Of a stretch of 64,000 bases of DNA, positions 14,101 to 22,005 are shown piece by piece. This DNA comes from Lutraria lutraria (taxonomy: Eukaryota > Mollusca > Bivalvia > Venerida > Mactridae): the NCBI GenBank assembly GCA_964023205.1, contig OZ026839.1, forward strand, positions 16,336,386 through 16,400,385, written 5' to 3'. Made by a program: the position numbers and the translations under genes. The notes under the pieces are model-generated. The model worked only from the letters and a program-made list of their open reading frames with translations. It searched no databases and was not told the origin of the DNA. Every line of letters starts with the position of its first letter. The stretch's first letter is position 1.

Positions 14101-17100
14101 ATGTTCATACACCAAGAACACATGTCGGTAACTAACAATAATTGTTTCCTGTTAACATATAGAAATACTCTTTTTTCGTAAGCATACCGGGCCGGCTTTA
14201 AAATATATCAATTTCTCAAAAACGATTAATCGATCAATCAAATCATGTAAATATATTTTCTGTTTAAACTGCATTTAATATTCATATACGATTGATTCTG
14301 CTTTGAGTATAAATATCCATAAGTACAAAGTTCACGCTGAGTTATGTTCAAGCAGTTGACGTTTAGTTTAATGTATTTATTCTAAATTCTAAATTTGTAA
14401 AGAAGGAACTTTTGTACAATTCATGTATGCATAAATTTCGATTTCACCCCCACTGAAAAAATGGATCATGTTATATTATACAGTAAAACCTCACCATAGC
14501 GACCCTCACTTGAGCAACAACCTCCCATCCACGACCGTATGATGTGTTCCTATTGCACGATTTAACTATTTATTTACCCTCTCTAGAGCAACAACCTCTC
14601 AACGGGACAACATAATTTTACTACTGCCAATATATATAGACACACATACGTAAAAATGTAAATTGTATACATATATGTGTCTCATTCTGTTTCAATGCCA
14701 TTGTATTCATCGTCTGCTTGCAACAATTCATTATCTAGAACATCATACAAAAGTTTACAGTGGGAGGTGTTTGCTCATCAATAATTCTAAGCTGACAATC
14801 AATATTTTGCCACATATTTTACTCAATGATCTTTTATAATGTTTCAGTTCGGTGGTCTAGTAATGAGTAACAAGCCTGTTATAACATTGATAAATGTTTC
14901 ATTCAAATAATAACTACAGAAAAACTTTCTAACTGTTGTTTTCTAGCTTTGTTGTCACTTTTAAAACACAAAACTCGACAGCATAGATTATCAAACTATG
15001 TTTTGTCAAAACAATATTTTATGCCATACATCGCGTGTTAAGCATATGATCAGTGTTAAATACCCAAGCTTAAATCAATTTAATGAAGCAGAACGATTTA
15101 CGTACATGGTTATATGTCAGGCGTTCTAAAACATTTTTCCCATAACCTTTATGTCATCAGTACTATCATACGTGATACTATTTTATCTTTCAGTATCCAA
15201 ATAGCTCGGACCAGGAAGTTCAAAAGGTAACAAATAAGAACATCAAACAGGATTCATTGTAATCATTGCTGTCGTTGTCGACTTAATCTTTCTTAGTTCA
15301 ACAATATCTATTAATTGCTTCTTAAGCAAACTTTAACCTTTTTAGTATATCTCAGTGTACTGTTTGTTTCCTTTGCCAACTTAATCTTTTAGTGCATTTA
15401 AATCTATTATTTTTCCTTTTCCAACACAACCGCTTTTACTACATCTAGATATATTCTAGATATAACAACTAAACCTTCTTTATTACATCTTATCTATTCA
15501 CTATTCACTTGCTTACTTAACCTTTTCAGTACATCTTAATTATATTATATCCATTCATTTATACATGGCTCTGCATTCAGTTTTTCCAAATTATGTCATA
15601 CATATTGTTAGAATTTCATTAACATTAGTTGGTTCATTCATTCGAATTCACCACCCATACTGTGTCAGTATCAATATCACTAGTGAACCATTTACAGTAC
15701 CAAATTCCTTGCTTGTATACTGGCTTCTTTCACTGTTCTTTAATCATTACTTATCACGATTCTCAGGCATTTCTCTACCATTTCTGTAACTATTTCATTC
15801 GTAGAAAAATGCCATATCTGAGGAGGACGGCGCCGGTGTAAGTGTACTCACAAAATGCACTATAGATAGTTTAATGTGTGAATGTAATGAAAGAGGATTG
15901 ATTAATTCAATTAACTATAATGGACATCAGAAAGGCATCATTTGTAAAAAAATACCATTTTGACCTTTGTGTTTCTGATTTAGCTTTAAAAATGGTAAAA
16001 TTAAAATATGAACCTTGAAATATAACATAATTATATTTATTTTTTATCACCCACCGAACCTACACAGATGATTTATTTGTTCCTTTATTGCATAATAAAA
16101 TTATTCAAAATGTAAAACTAGTATTTCTTAGTTTGGCTCGTTTGTTATGTACTTGTTAACAAATGGTTTACAAACATAATAAAATTATACATGTATGTAG
16201 TCATGTGTTAGTTTCAAACAATATATGAATTAATAATATACTGGTAAATATTATAGAATTATGCACATACTAAAGCCTTTTTACAACCAAGAATGTTTAA
16301 AACCTTCATATTTCCATAAATATTTATTCTTTCACAATCTTATTGATTCTCACTGGTCTATATTTGTGGCATACATGTAATACTCTTATACATTACAGGA
16401 CGAATTCACAATAAAATTGGATGGAGATGTATCATTGATCAATTCATTACTTTATTAACCACCTTCGTTTTACATACTTATATAAATAAATAACTATTTT
16501 ATCATCACATAGTCACAGTGTTGATGTATATATTATTTCTGTTTTATCAGCCTCATCCAGGTTGGGTGTTATTGTTGAGATACCATAAAGACGGAGATAA
16601 AGAAGTTCGCCGTGCCCTGACAATGTGTGCCAAACATATTGATGCTGACTCTGGTAGGATCCTGGGAATCTCTTCATCACGATCAGTAAGTTTTACTTTA
16701 GTTGTGTGTAGAATTAACGTGCTGATTGTAAATATAGCAAATTGTCTTACAAGTAAAACTTTTTCTGAATTACTAAATTACTGATTTATTAGTAACAACC
16801 CAACAGTCATTAACCCAGGAAACGTGAACTTGCAGTAGATTGTAAGTTCCAACACAATTCGAATCAACTACCTCTTCATCACACCTCACGCTGTACTCAT
16901 ACACTACAATATACAACTTAATTGTCATTTATATTTACATATTTTTGCTTCAGAAGGAAAACTTTACGTTATATCCCTGTCACACTATCTGCATTTTGTA
17001 CTTCGTCGTCACGGCGTTGTCACGGCGGCCTTATAATATAGCGACCAATGGTTTTGTCTATGGAGCTCACATGGCGTTCTATCATGTTCTTACGGAGTTC

Positions 17101-19869
17101 TTGTTAGCGATTGCTCGCTTTCTCATGGCGCTTACACTGGCGCTTTCACGGCGCCCACGCTGTGCTGATGGCGTGTTGGAGATATTCGTAGAAACGCCGA
17201 ACAATCTCCATGCAAAACGCCACTGACAATTATAGCGACCTCTGGGTGCGCCCGCGGAGCTCCTGTGGCGTTATACCTCACTACGCTAGCTGCTATGGTG
17301 ACCTTACTGCGCTCTTTCAAGTACGCCGGGCGACAGTGTTTGTTTTGCGCATGCCCAAATGGCGCGCCGTCGCACGGCGTTCTTTGCGATCCGAACGCGT
17401 CTACTGGCGATGCTACTGCGTTGCTGTGGCGATGCTTTTGCGATCACACTGCGCGCATCTCGGTGTTCGGCATCTAGTCGTTCGGCATTGAGAACTCGGC
17501 CTTAGTGTGACTGGGGTTTTAGCTGCTACGTTTAGTAGTGTTTATATTTACAAATCCCCAATACACAGTCTGAATCATCATGCTAATGTTTTTATTCTGA
17601 TACTACAGGTACATATCAGAGAAGGAGGTGATGGTTGGGTTAAATATGGTAGGATGCAGTACACCACTGGTGGTCGCTTAGAAGTTCAGAATGATCCTAT
17701 GGGAGATACATTAAACTATTGTGTCCTCGCATTATACTACCCATCATTAGCTAGAGCTATACAATGGTTCGATAGGTAAGATGTCTCCAGTCGTTGATGA
17801 TATAATGTTGTTATGTTTTAATTGTGTCTGCCTCCTGAAATGTTCCCATTGACCATAGTGCATTTTGAGAGAACACTTACATCGGCGATAGTTTTCAGTA
17901 GGGTTTCTACAAGGGGCCGATAACTTCTCAGTATAATTATAGAGGAGAAACGACAATTTTTCATATTTCATAGGAAGATATGATCTGCTGTTATCCGAGA
18001 TTTGAACCCATATCGCCGGGTAACAAATCTAGAGCATCATCCACGGTCCTGTCCAAACGGATGCAATTTATATAAATGTACATACTATGAATATAATTAT
18101 TTATTATGTCGTGCAAAATGGCAGGAGGCGAATGTCAATTATAAAAGCACTGTCCCAGCCAGTTATTTATATACATTTCTAAATGTCAACAAATCTTCCA
18201 CTTATTACTAAGCTGTGTGGAAATTTAAAACACAACTGAAACTATGTATTGACAAAATATCCAAACTTGACTATTTTTGTCCTTTTATTCCATCTCACGT
18301 TTTATCTTGTATTACTTATTTTAGAGACTCATGTTTCAAGCATAAAGATTTCCCAGGACGTGATACGGTTGATTGTATCGCACTGCCACTAAACTCAAGT
18401 GTTGACACAAGTAGGAGTATACATGTATTCATTTTGTAATGATAGAATGATCATCAATTATGTTGTTAGCACTTTTATGAGACGTTATTGTCAGAATGCA
18501 CCATTGTCACCTCTTTGATATTCTTATACTAAATACTACGATAAGACATTGTCAGGACAAGATTCGCTCTGCACATTTACTGATATAAAATATAAACCTG
18601 TTATGTGATAGTAAAACAAGCATTGTCAGGAAGAAATTAAAGATTGGTTTATTTCAAGTGTTTGTTTTTCAGAATTCTGTAGAACATTGGTACTGACAGA
18701 ATATCCAAAAATCACCCATCCAGAATATTTCCGGGACAAATTTTCGACCCCAACTGAAGATATGATGAAAAAACGATTCAGAGCTTCTCCCTATGTCGTT
18801 AAAGGTAGGTTATACAGGCTGAGAGTGTTCCTTACATTCCCATATCGTCCATTACTTCGTATATTCGTCCATATGTCTATTTGTCTGTTCGTCCACGAAT
18901 CTATGTATCTATTCGTCCATGTATCTATTTGCCGTTTGCCAACGTGTCTATTTGCCTGGTTGTTTACATGTCTATTTGCCTGTTTGCCAACATGTATATT
19001 TGCCTGTTTGCCCACAAGTCAATTTGCCTGTTTGCCCACATGTCTATTTGCCTGGTTGTCTACATGTTTATTTGCCTGTTCGTCCTTATATCTATTTATC
19101 TGTTTTTCCACAAGTCTATTTGCCTGTTTGTTTACATGTTTATTTGCCTGTTTGCCAACATGTCTATTTAACTGTTTGTCCACTTGTTTATATGTCTGTT
19201 CGTATACGAGTGAATTTGTATGTTCGTCCACTTGTCCGTTTGTCTGCTCGACCACTTGTCTATTTGTCAGTTCGTTTGCCTGTTTGTTCGTTTAATTCAG
19301 GTATTTATATTTCAGCGACATCACTGGCAACAGATGACCCACGTAAAAGAGTAGCACGTCATCTTCGAGGATATTGGATCAAAAGTAACAGCATCATTAC
19401 CCTCAGTTTGTTTGATTCCAAAGAAGAAACCAACAGATACTTCACTGATCGTATGTACAGTAAACATGTATACAGTAAAACATGTTTAGAGTGAAAGTAG
19501 AACCAGTCCAAGTAACGCTTATTTCACTTTGCCGCTCTATATGCATAATGTCCTAGTTATCAAACATTAGCAGAATGGTTCAACCTTAGAATTAGGATCA
19601 CCGTTATAAGACTTTTTGTTGGGCTCCTACTTTACGTTAACATTATCAACAAGTTTCTCTGAACTTAACCATTCCGTATACAATGCTAATTTATATAGCG
19701 ATAAGAAATTCTAAAAAATGTCCTATGATGTGATATTGACGGCATTTTATTACGAAAATAAAAGTTTATTTTTTTGGTTACAGCGGAGTATTATCAACAC
19801 AAGAATGCACAGGATAAAGTATCAGCACCAACCACTGTGATCATGGATTTAGGAGACTGGCATTTGTAA
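1971..19869 (+). CDS. Gene A: spliced, polar low-complexity N-terminus plus tandem alpha/beta-barrel-like domains (5' partial)
   Basis: Spliced gene, not recognised by name. Coding exons: 1971-2100, 4110-4169, 6514-6579, 9495-9548, 10062-10115, 10708-10779, 11684-11746, 12435-12491, possible 12-nt exons 12883-12894 and 14848-14859, 15194-15226, 15805-15837, 16399-16428, 16551-16685, 17609-17775, 18325-18410, 18673-18804, 19316-19450, 19784-19869. The joined frame stays open for about 470 residues to TAA at 19867. The first visible exon starts in mid-codon, so 5' exons lie outside the window. The N-terminal 225 or so residues are Q/Y/R/P/E-rich and probably disordered. The last 245 look like two ferredoxin-like beta-alpha-beta repeats. 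The final segment (TDPEYYQHK, then TTVIMDL) resembles the end of DUF1330/dimeric alpha-beta-barrel proteins. That family call is an inference by eye. The same layout recurs in gene B at 38712-61268. Catalytic residues and cellular location are unknown. Confidence 0.85.
2476..2501. repeat. ATACG microsatellite
   Basis: About five copies of a GATAC pentamer lie in gene A's first visible intron, just before the 27-bp array. Confidence 0.85.
2588..2945. repeat. 27-bp minisatellite, about 13 copies
   Basis: The unit contains CACTACGCGCATGGACTGGT. Because 27 is a multiple of three, frames on both strands stay open and give false repeat proteins. Degenerate copies with GACTGGTTCC-like cores lie on both sides (about 2250-2420 and 2945-3000). 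The array is in a gene A intron. Confidence 0.95.
3275..3546 (+). mobile_element. tRNA-derived SINE with 11-bp target duplication
   Basis: The head has Pol III box A-like (GTGGTCGAGTGGTTAAGG) and box B-like (GTGGATTCGAGCC) motifs. A conserved body follows (GGGAGTCTAGTACTGGTTCT, then CGCCTCATATGACTCTGAC) and a CAAACAAAC tail. The sequence ATATTATATTG flanks it exactly at 3264-3274 and 3547-3557, a normal retrotransposition footprint. A second copy of the same family is at 62563-62805. Confidence 0.88.
3558..4109. other. Gene A intron remainder
   Basis: AT-rich intron sequence between the SINE and the next exon. I see no conserved coding, RNA gene or repeat array in it. Confidence 0.6.
4110..4169 (+). 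CDS. Gene A exon, 20 codons
   Basis: The acceptor is TTATTACAG and the donor GTATAT. Phase 0 at both ends. It encodes PYMDRGYTMPYQISQTKYRE, which is rich in tyrosine and polar residues like its neighbours. Confidence 0.7.
4795..5150. repeat. Polypurine (GA-rich) tract
   Basis: About 350 bases are almost purely A and G on the + strand (runs of GGGAGAGAGG type), with few pyrimidine breaks. It lies in the intron between exons 4110-4169 and 6514-6579. The Ser/Pro/Phe-rich reading frame on the opposite strand is an effect of this composition. Confidence 0.9.
5210..6513. other. Gene A intron, no feature seen
   Basis: Ordinary AT-rich intron sequence. The short open frames here have no supporting splice context or composition. 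Confidence 0.55.
6514..6579 (+). CDS. Gene A exon, 22 codons
   Basis: The acceptor is TATTTTTCCAG and the donor GTAAAT. Phase 0 at both ends. The peptide starts QVFGSRPVYNYPSDKPG and ends LDGR. Confidence 0.75.
7018..7076. repeat. Short tandem duplication, about 30 bp x 2
   Basis: GATGTTCTGTGTGTATAG followed by TTAGTGTACTGT occurs twice in tandem in a gene A intron. Confidence 0.85.
7080..9494. other. Gene A intron with degenerate short repeats
   Basis: AT-rich intron. It holds a degenerate repeat of about 26-30 bp at 8360-8500 (cores like AGAATAGATCTATCAATTT), a 2.5-copy repeat of about 45 bp at 8808-8892 (AAATTGCAAAGTTTTAAAGT), and the dispersed repeat listed at 9175-9360. I see no coding sequence. 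Confidence 0.6.
9175..9360. repeat. Dispersed repeat copy 1
   Basis: It contains GGCAGAATGAAAAC, then TTTGCATGATCATAGCATAT, an AAACATGTTAAG block, and GTGCTCGTTTTTTAAG followed by ATGATTTTTTGGCT. The same order of blocks recurs at 34545-34735 (and in its duplicate at 36299-36489) and at 59050-59210. No ends could be defined, so the element class is unknown. Confidence 0.6.
9495..9548 (+). CDS. Gene A cassette exon (YESPRQ type 1)
   Basis: The acceptor is TTATTTCAG and the donor GTAAGT. It has 54 nt, phase 0 at both ends, and encodes EYFNKNMYESPRQAPRQQ. It shares the Y-[ED]-S-P-R core and C-terminal QQ with the next exon, also 18 codons, which suggests exon duplication. Confidence 0.8.
9812..9925. 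repeat. Tandem duplication, about 60 bp x 2
   Basis: GATAATAGGTATCCAAGCAA followed by CATTCATATACAAATGGCAT occurs twice in the intron between two cassette exons. Confidence 0.8.
10062..10115 (+). CDS. Gene A cassette exon (YDSPRH type 2)
   Basis: The acceptor is TACATTGCAG and the donor GTACGT. It has 54 nt, phase 0 at both ends, and encodes DRYQEQSYDSPRHQYGQQ. The DRYQ start is shared with the following exon, and DR[YF] starts also occur in gene B. Confidence 0.82.
10708..10779 (+). CDS. Gene A cassette exon (YESPRQ type 3)
   Basis: The acceptor is GTTTCTTTCAG and the donor GTACTT. It has 72 nt in phase 0. The peptide starts DRYQQQAEQTHYESPRQ and ends YGVQ. This is the third relative of the DRYQ...Y[ED]SPR exon family. 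Confidence 0.8.
10780..11683. other. Gene A intron, no feature seen
   Basis: AT-rich intron. Some short direct repeats of a CAATATTG type occur near 11150-11190. Nothing else was identified. Confidence 0.55.
11684..11746 (+). CDS. Gene A exon, 21 codons
   Basis: The acceptor is TATCTTTTTCAG and the donor GTAGGT. Phase 0 at both ends. The peptide starts NYRSGRPDLGFQSDD and ends FHVP. Confidence 0.75.
11880..12315. repeat. 32-bp minisatellite, about 13 copies
   Basis: The unit contains TTTTTACTAGTATGAAGTGA and GGTATTGTCATG. The outer copies are degenerate and the central ones near identical. It shares the ACTAGTAT core with the 22-bp satellite at the window start, possibly by chance. Confidence 0.9.
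12435..12491 (+). CDS. Gene A exon, 19 codons
   Basis: The acceptor is CACTGTTTCAG and the donor GTAAGT. It has 57 nt in phase 0 and encodes YPQEPVRRHNEYEQPPEIG. Confidence 0.78.
12883..12894 (+). CDS. Possible 12-nt microexon (FGIK)
   Basis: TATCTTTCAG precedes TTTGGAATTAAG, and GTATAT follows. It is a multiple of three and in phase with both neighbours. Microexons this short cannot be separated from chance by eye. A second FG-coding candidate at 14848-14859 makes the pair more interesting. Confidence 0.35.
12895..14847. other. Gene A intron, no firm feature
   Basis: AT-rich intron. CAGTAAAACCTC at 14481, after a TATA, looks like a pogo/Tigger-type transposon end, but no matching right end was found. 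Nothing else is visible. Confidence 0.5.
14848..14859 (+). CDS. Possible 12-nt microexon (FGGL)
   Basis: AATGTTTCAG precedes TTCGGTGGTCTA, and GTAATG follows. The phase is compatible with its neighbours. It has the same length and the same leading FG as the candidate at 12883-12894, so the two could be duplicated or mutually exclusive. The donor is weak. Confidence 0.25.
15194..15226 (+). CDS. Gene A exon, 11 codons
   Basis: The acceptor is TTATCTTTCAG and the donor GTAACA. Phase 0. It encodes YPNSSDQEVQK. The YP start matches exon 12435-12491. Confidence 0.65.
15805..15837 (+). CDS. Gene A exon, 11 codons, acidic
   Basis: The acceptor is TTTCATTCGTAG and the donor GTAAGT. It has 33 nt in phase 0 and encodes KNAISEEDGAG. 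Confidence 0.6.
16399..16428 (+). CDS. Gene A exon, 10 codons
   Basis: The acceptor is TACATTACAG and the donor GTATCA. It has 30 nt in phase 0 and encodes DEFTIKLDGD. The donor is weaker than in most exons of this gene. Confidence 0.5.
16551..16685 (+). CDS. Gene A exon: domain 1, first beta-alpha-beta half
   Basis: The acceptor is TTTTATCAG and the donor GTAAGT. It has 135 nt (45 codons) in phase 0. It starts PHPGWVLLLRYHKDGD and ends GRILGISSSRS: a hydrophobic strand, an amphipathic helix and a second strand. Gene B exon 56307-56441 is also exactly 45 codons in phase 0 and aligns along its whole length (GWVLLLRY with GYLIMMRF; GRILGISSSRS with GYVIGFSDPRD). This is strong evidence of paralogy. 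Confidence 0.88.
16975..17516. mobile_element. CpG-rich TIR element, copy 1
   Basis: The ends are inverted: CCCTGTCACACTAT on the left and AGTGTGACTGGGG on the right. The interior is GC- and CpG-rich, with many scattered CGGCG/GGCGTT words, in sharp contrast to the AT-rich surroundings. It carries no transposase frame, so it is probably non-autonomous. A related copy lies at 48145-48734. The open frames inside it are by-products of composition. Confidence 0.65.
17609..17775 (+). CDS. Gene A exon: domain 1, third strand and second helix
   Basis: The acceptor is GATACTACAG and the donor GTAAGA. It has 167 nt, starts in phase 0 and ends after two bases of a codon. It starts VHIREGGDGWVKYGRMQ and ends PSLARAIQWFDR (last codon split). 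The YCVLALYYPSLARAIQWFD part aligns with FAVCCMWFKDINQAKRWFD in gene B. Confidence 0.86.
18325..18410 (+). CDS. Gene A exon: domain 1, fourth strand
   Basis: The acceptor is CTTATTTTAG and the donor GTAGGA. It has 86 nt: one base, 28 codons, one base. It was found by looking for the part missing relative to gene B. CFKHKDFPGRDTVDCIALPL aligns with RFKQPDFPNSRSYQVIAVPL of gene B exon 58716-58959. In gene B this segment is fused to the preceding one in a single exon, so the intron at 17776-18324 was gained in A or lost in B. Confidence 0.82.
18673..18804 (+). CDS. Gene A exon: domain 2, first beta-alpha-beta half
   Basis: The acceptor is TTTGTTTTTCAG and the donor GTAGGT. It has 132 nt, phase 1 to phase 1. 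It starts FCRTLVLTEYPKITHPEYF and ends SPYVVK. It lines up with gene B exon 60144-60278 (SVTLLWSEFPNI to HPHVSI). Using a later AG at 18682 would break phase with exon 18325-18410. Confidence 0.83.
18840..19295. repeat. Degenerate 23-24-bp minisatellite in gene A intron
   Basis: Repeats of GTCTATTTGCCTGTTTGCC and relatives (GTTCGTCCA, TGTCTATTTG) fill most of the intron between exons 18673-18804 and 19316-19450. All three frames run open through it on both strands, which gives false Cys/Leu/Val-rich proteins. Confidence 0.92.
19316..19450 (+). CDS. Gene A exon: domain 2, third strand and helix
   Basis: The acceptor is TTATATTTCAG and the donor GTATGT. It has 135 nt, phase 1 to phase 1. It starts ATSLATDDPRKRVARHLRG and ends EETNRYFTD. 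KRVARHLRGYWIKSNSIITL matches ERVARAIHTGWVAHKTFITV of gene B exon 60620-60802. The gene B exon is 48 nt longer. Confidence 0.87.
19784..19869 (+). CDS. Gene A terminal exon with TAA stop
   Basis: The acceptor is TTTTTGGTTACAG. The peptide starts with the split proline codon, EYYQHKNAQDKVSAPTT, and ends LGDWHL before TAA at 19867-19869. DPEYYQHK followed by a final strand is typical of the C-terminus of dimeric alpha/beta-barrel proteins. It corresponds to gene B exon 61171-61268. Confidence 0.87.
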
Positions 19870-19920
19870 TCACCATAACAACCACACTGGTTACATTGTT
19901 CAGCATATTGGAACATTAGC

Positions 19921-19926
19921 AATAAA
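19921..19926 (+). promoter_or_regulatory. Possible polyadenylation signal, gene A
   Basis: This is the first AATAAA, about 50 bases after the stop codon. Others at 20710-20715 and 20893 could serve longer 3' UTR forms. Position is the only evidence for choosing among them. Confidence 0.35.
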
Positions 19927-22002
19927 TCTATCTGTGATATAAATTATGCGTGACATTTTATCACATTAAAATTGTAACTTATTGATTCTTTTAAACATGC
20001 ATGCACTGTTGAGTATTTATCTATCAGGAACTAGTTCAGCGAAAAAAAACATTATTTTTTCAGACATATTTGATTTTTAATGCGATAGAAAGATCGTTGA
20101 ACACTATATCAATAGAGCAATATTTATCATTATACATTAAATATATCCGTACATCATTATTTAATGAAACAAAGAGTGCTGAAAGATAAACTTGAAACTT
20201 AAAATGTTGTTTTACGGATATGAGAGAGTAGACGTTTGTTAGAACTATTCTGAACTAATATGGTGTTTATGGAAGATGTTTAGATATTAACAAAGAAATA
20301 TTTGAATACATCAAATATCCTAGTATATATACGGCTAACTGAAGCACAAATTGGGACATTGTTTGATACACTGTGTACGAATACAAGATTTATATTAGTG
20401 AAGATATTTTTGAAGATATTGTTTTAAACTTATTATTCATGTAGTTTATATCTATATTTATACTTTTTATACAACTTAGTACTCATTAGACAATGACGCC
20501 AACATTTCTTTATATTTATAATAGATAGAAGAGTTTTACTAATTATCATTTTATAAATGTGTCTGCTGGTGTTAAGAGGTGTACGTGAGTTAGTACTTAG
20601 AGTTAGAGTGTATATACAGAAAATAATATTATCTCAGAGTTACTGAGTAAGTTGTCTCCCCTGGATACGTACTTCTTACAATATATGTTTTTTTGTTTTT
20701 TTTATCTGAAATAAAAGCGGACTCTGAAAAATAATAGTCAATATCTTTCTTTGGATGTTAACGTTTCCTCATATTGATAAAATGTACTTTCTTGATGTAT
20801 GACGTGTGGAATTTTGAGGTGTGGGGGCTATATGTAAAGCGTATGCTATGTGATGTAGATGTGTTTACAAGATTTTATAATTGTACATGTAAATAAATAG
20901 TATTCATATTTTAGAACATTGCACGTGATAGTGTGAACAAATTGCTGTGATATTCATTATTTAAAAGAGAGGATAAATGACAGAGTGTAGATATATGTGT
21001 ATATAGCAATCATTTTGTACTTCGTGGTGTGTTAATATTCAACAAATATTTCTGAATATATGTATATTAATATGAGAAATGGCAACATATGAAATGGTTA
21101 AATTCGAAAGAACGACCACTCGTACTTTGATAAACTTCTTCACGACCTGCCAGAGTTGTCCTTCATTTCATCATCGCAATAATTCCATGTTTCAAATGTC
21201 CATGATGTCACAGTCAGTTGATATGTGTGTCATGATTTATTTTTCTTACTTGATGAAAAGCACTGAAATGTAACCTACAGGTCTGTACATTTAAAAAATG
21301 ATCATATTGTTTCATTAATTATAAGGATGTGGGATACAAAGTTATATGGTATATATCAATACTGCTTCTTTATAGAAATTACACGGGAAGAAAGAATTTA
21401 ATTTATAGAAATTATATGCTTTTGTAATACATTCATATACATTATTAGAAAATAAATGTAATCAGAATACATTGTTTTTTTATTCTTTTATCAAGATTCT
21501 CAGACTGGGGCTGGTCTTATTGCCTGGTTGTTGACTGTTTGGTCGATACTTTCGGCTCATTCTACTTTTAGAAGCGAATCTTCTATAGCTACACATTACT
21601 TTTTCTACTTACGTGACACTTGCGTTGAAACATAGCTCCACTTGTTGTATAAATAAATATACATTGCAAACTTACCAGTTTGTTTATTTACACAAGTGAG
21701 GACTACAATCATTTGTATAATATCTTTATTTATAGATCGTGTACACATTAAGTAAAATATACAAAACATTTGACCTATTTTCAATGCGGCCTTCTGGAAA
21801 CAAGCAAAATAACATATTAACTAATACATATTAAAATGAATGAATGAGTAACAATAAATACATAAGTAAATGAAAGGATATAAGTTAATGAAATTAAATG
21901 ATGTGTGAATGAATGGCGGACGAACGAACGAGCGATCGAACGAGCGTACGAAAGACCAAACGAAATAAACAAATTACTCCATGCATCAGTCACAATTATA
22001 AC
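19927..22002. other. Gene A 3' UTR and intergenic, no other feature seen
   Basis: AT-rich sequence without repeat arrays or convincing coding frames. Part of it is probably 3' UTR. Confidence 0.5.
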
Positions 22003-22005
22003 TAA

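Noticed and set aside
14481..14620. CAGTAAAACCTC, a pogo/Tigger-like transposon end
   Set aside because: No matching inverted right end or transposase was found, so it is only a resemblance.
16945..17491. Overlapping frames in the CpG-rich element
   Set aside because: They come from GC-rich composition with few stops. No domain is visible, and the same effect is seen in copy 2 at 48174-48728.
17985..18060. tRNA-like antisense words (GAGATTTGAACCCATATCG)
   Set aside because: A box B-like motif exists on the - strand, but no box A or cloverleaf could be drawn.
18215..18324. Open frame upstream of exon 18325-18410
   Set aside because: It shares the exon's frame, but the acceptor at 18324 and the gene B alignment show coding starts only there.
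18687..19494. Frames of about 200 codons running from a gene A exon into the following intron
   Set aside because: The real exon ends at the donor at 18805. The rest is the intronic 24-bp minisatellite, open in all frames.
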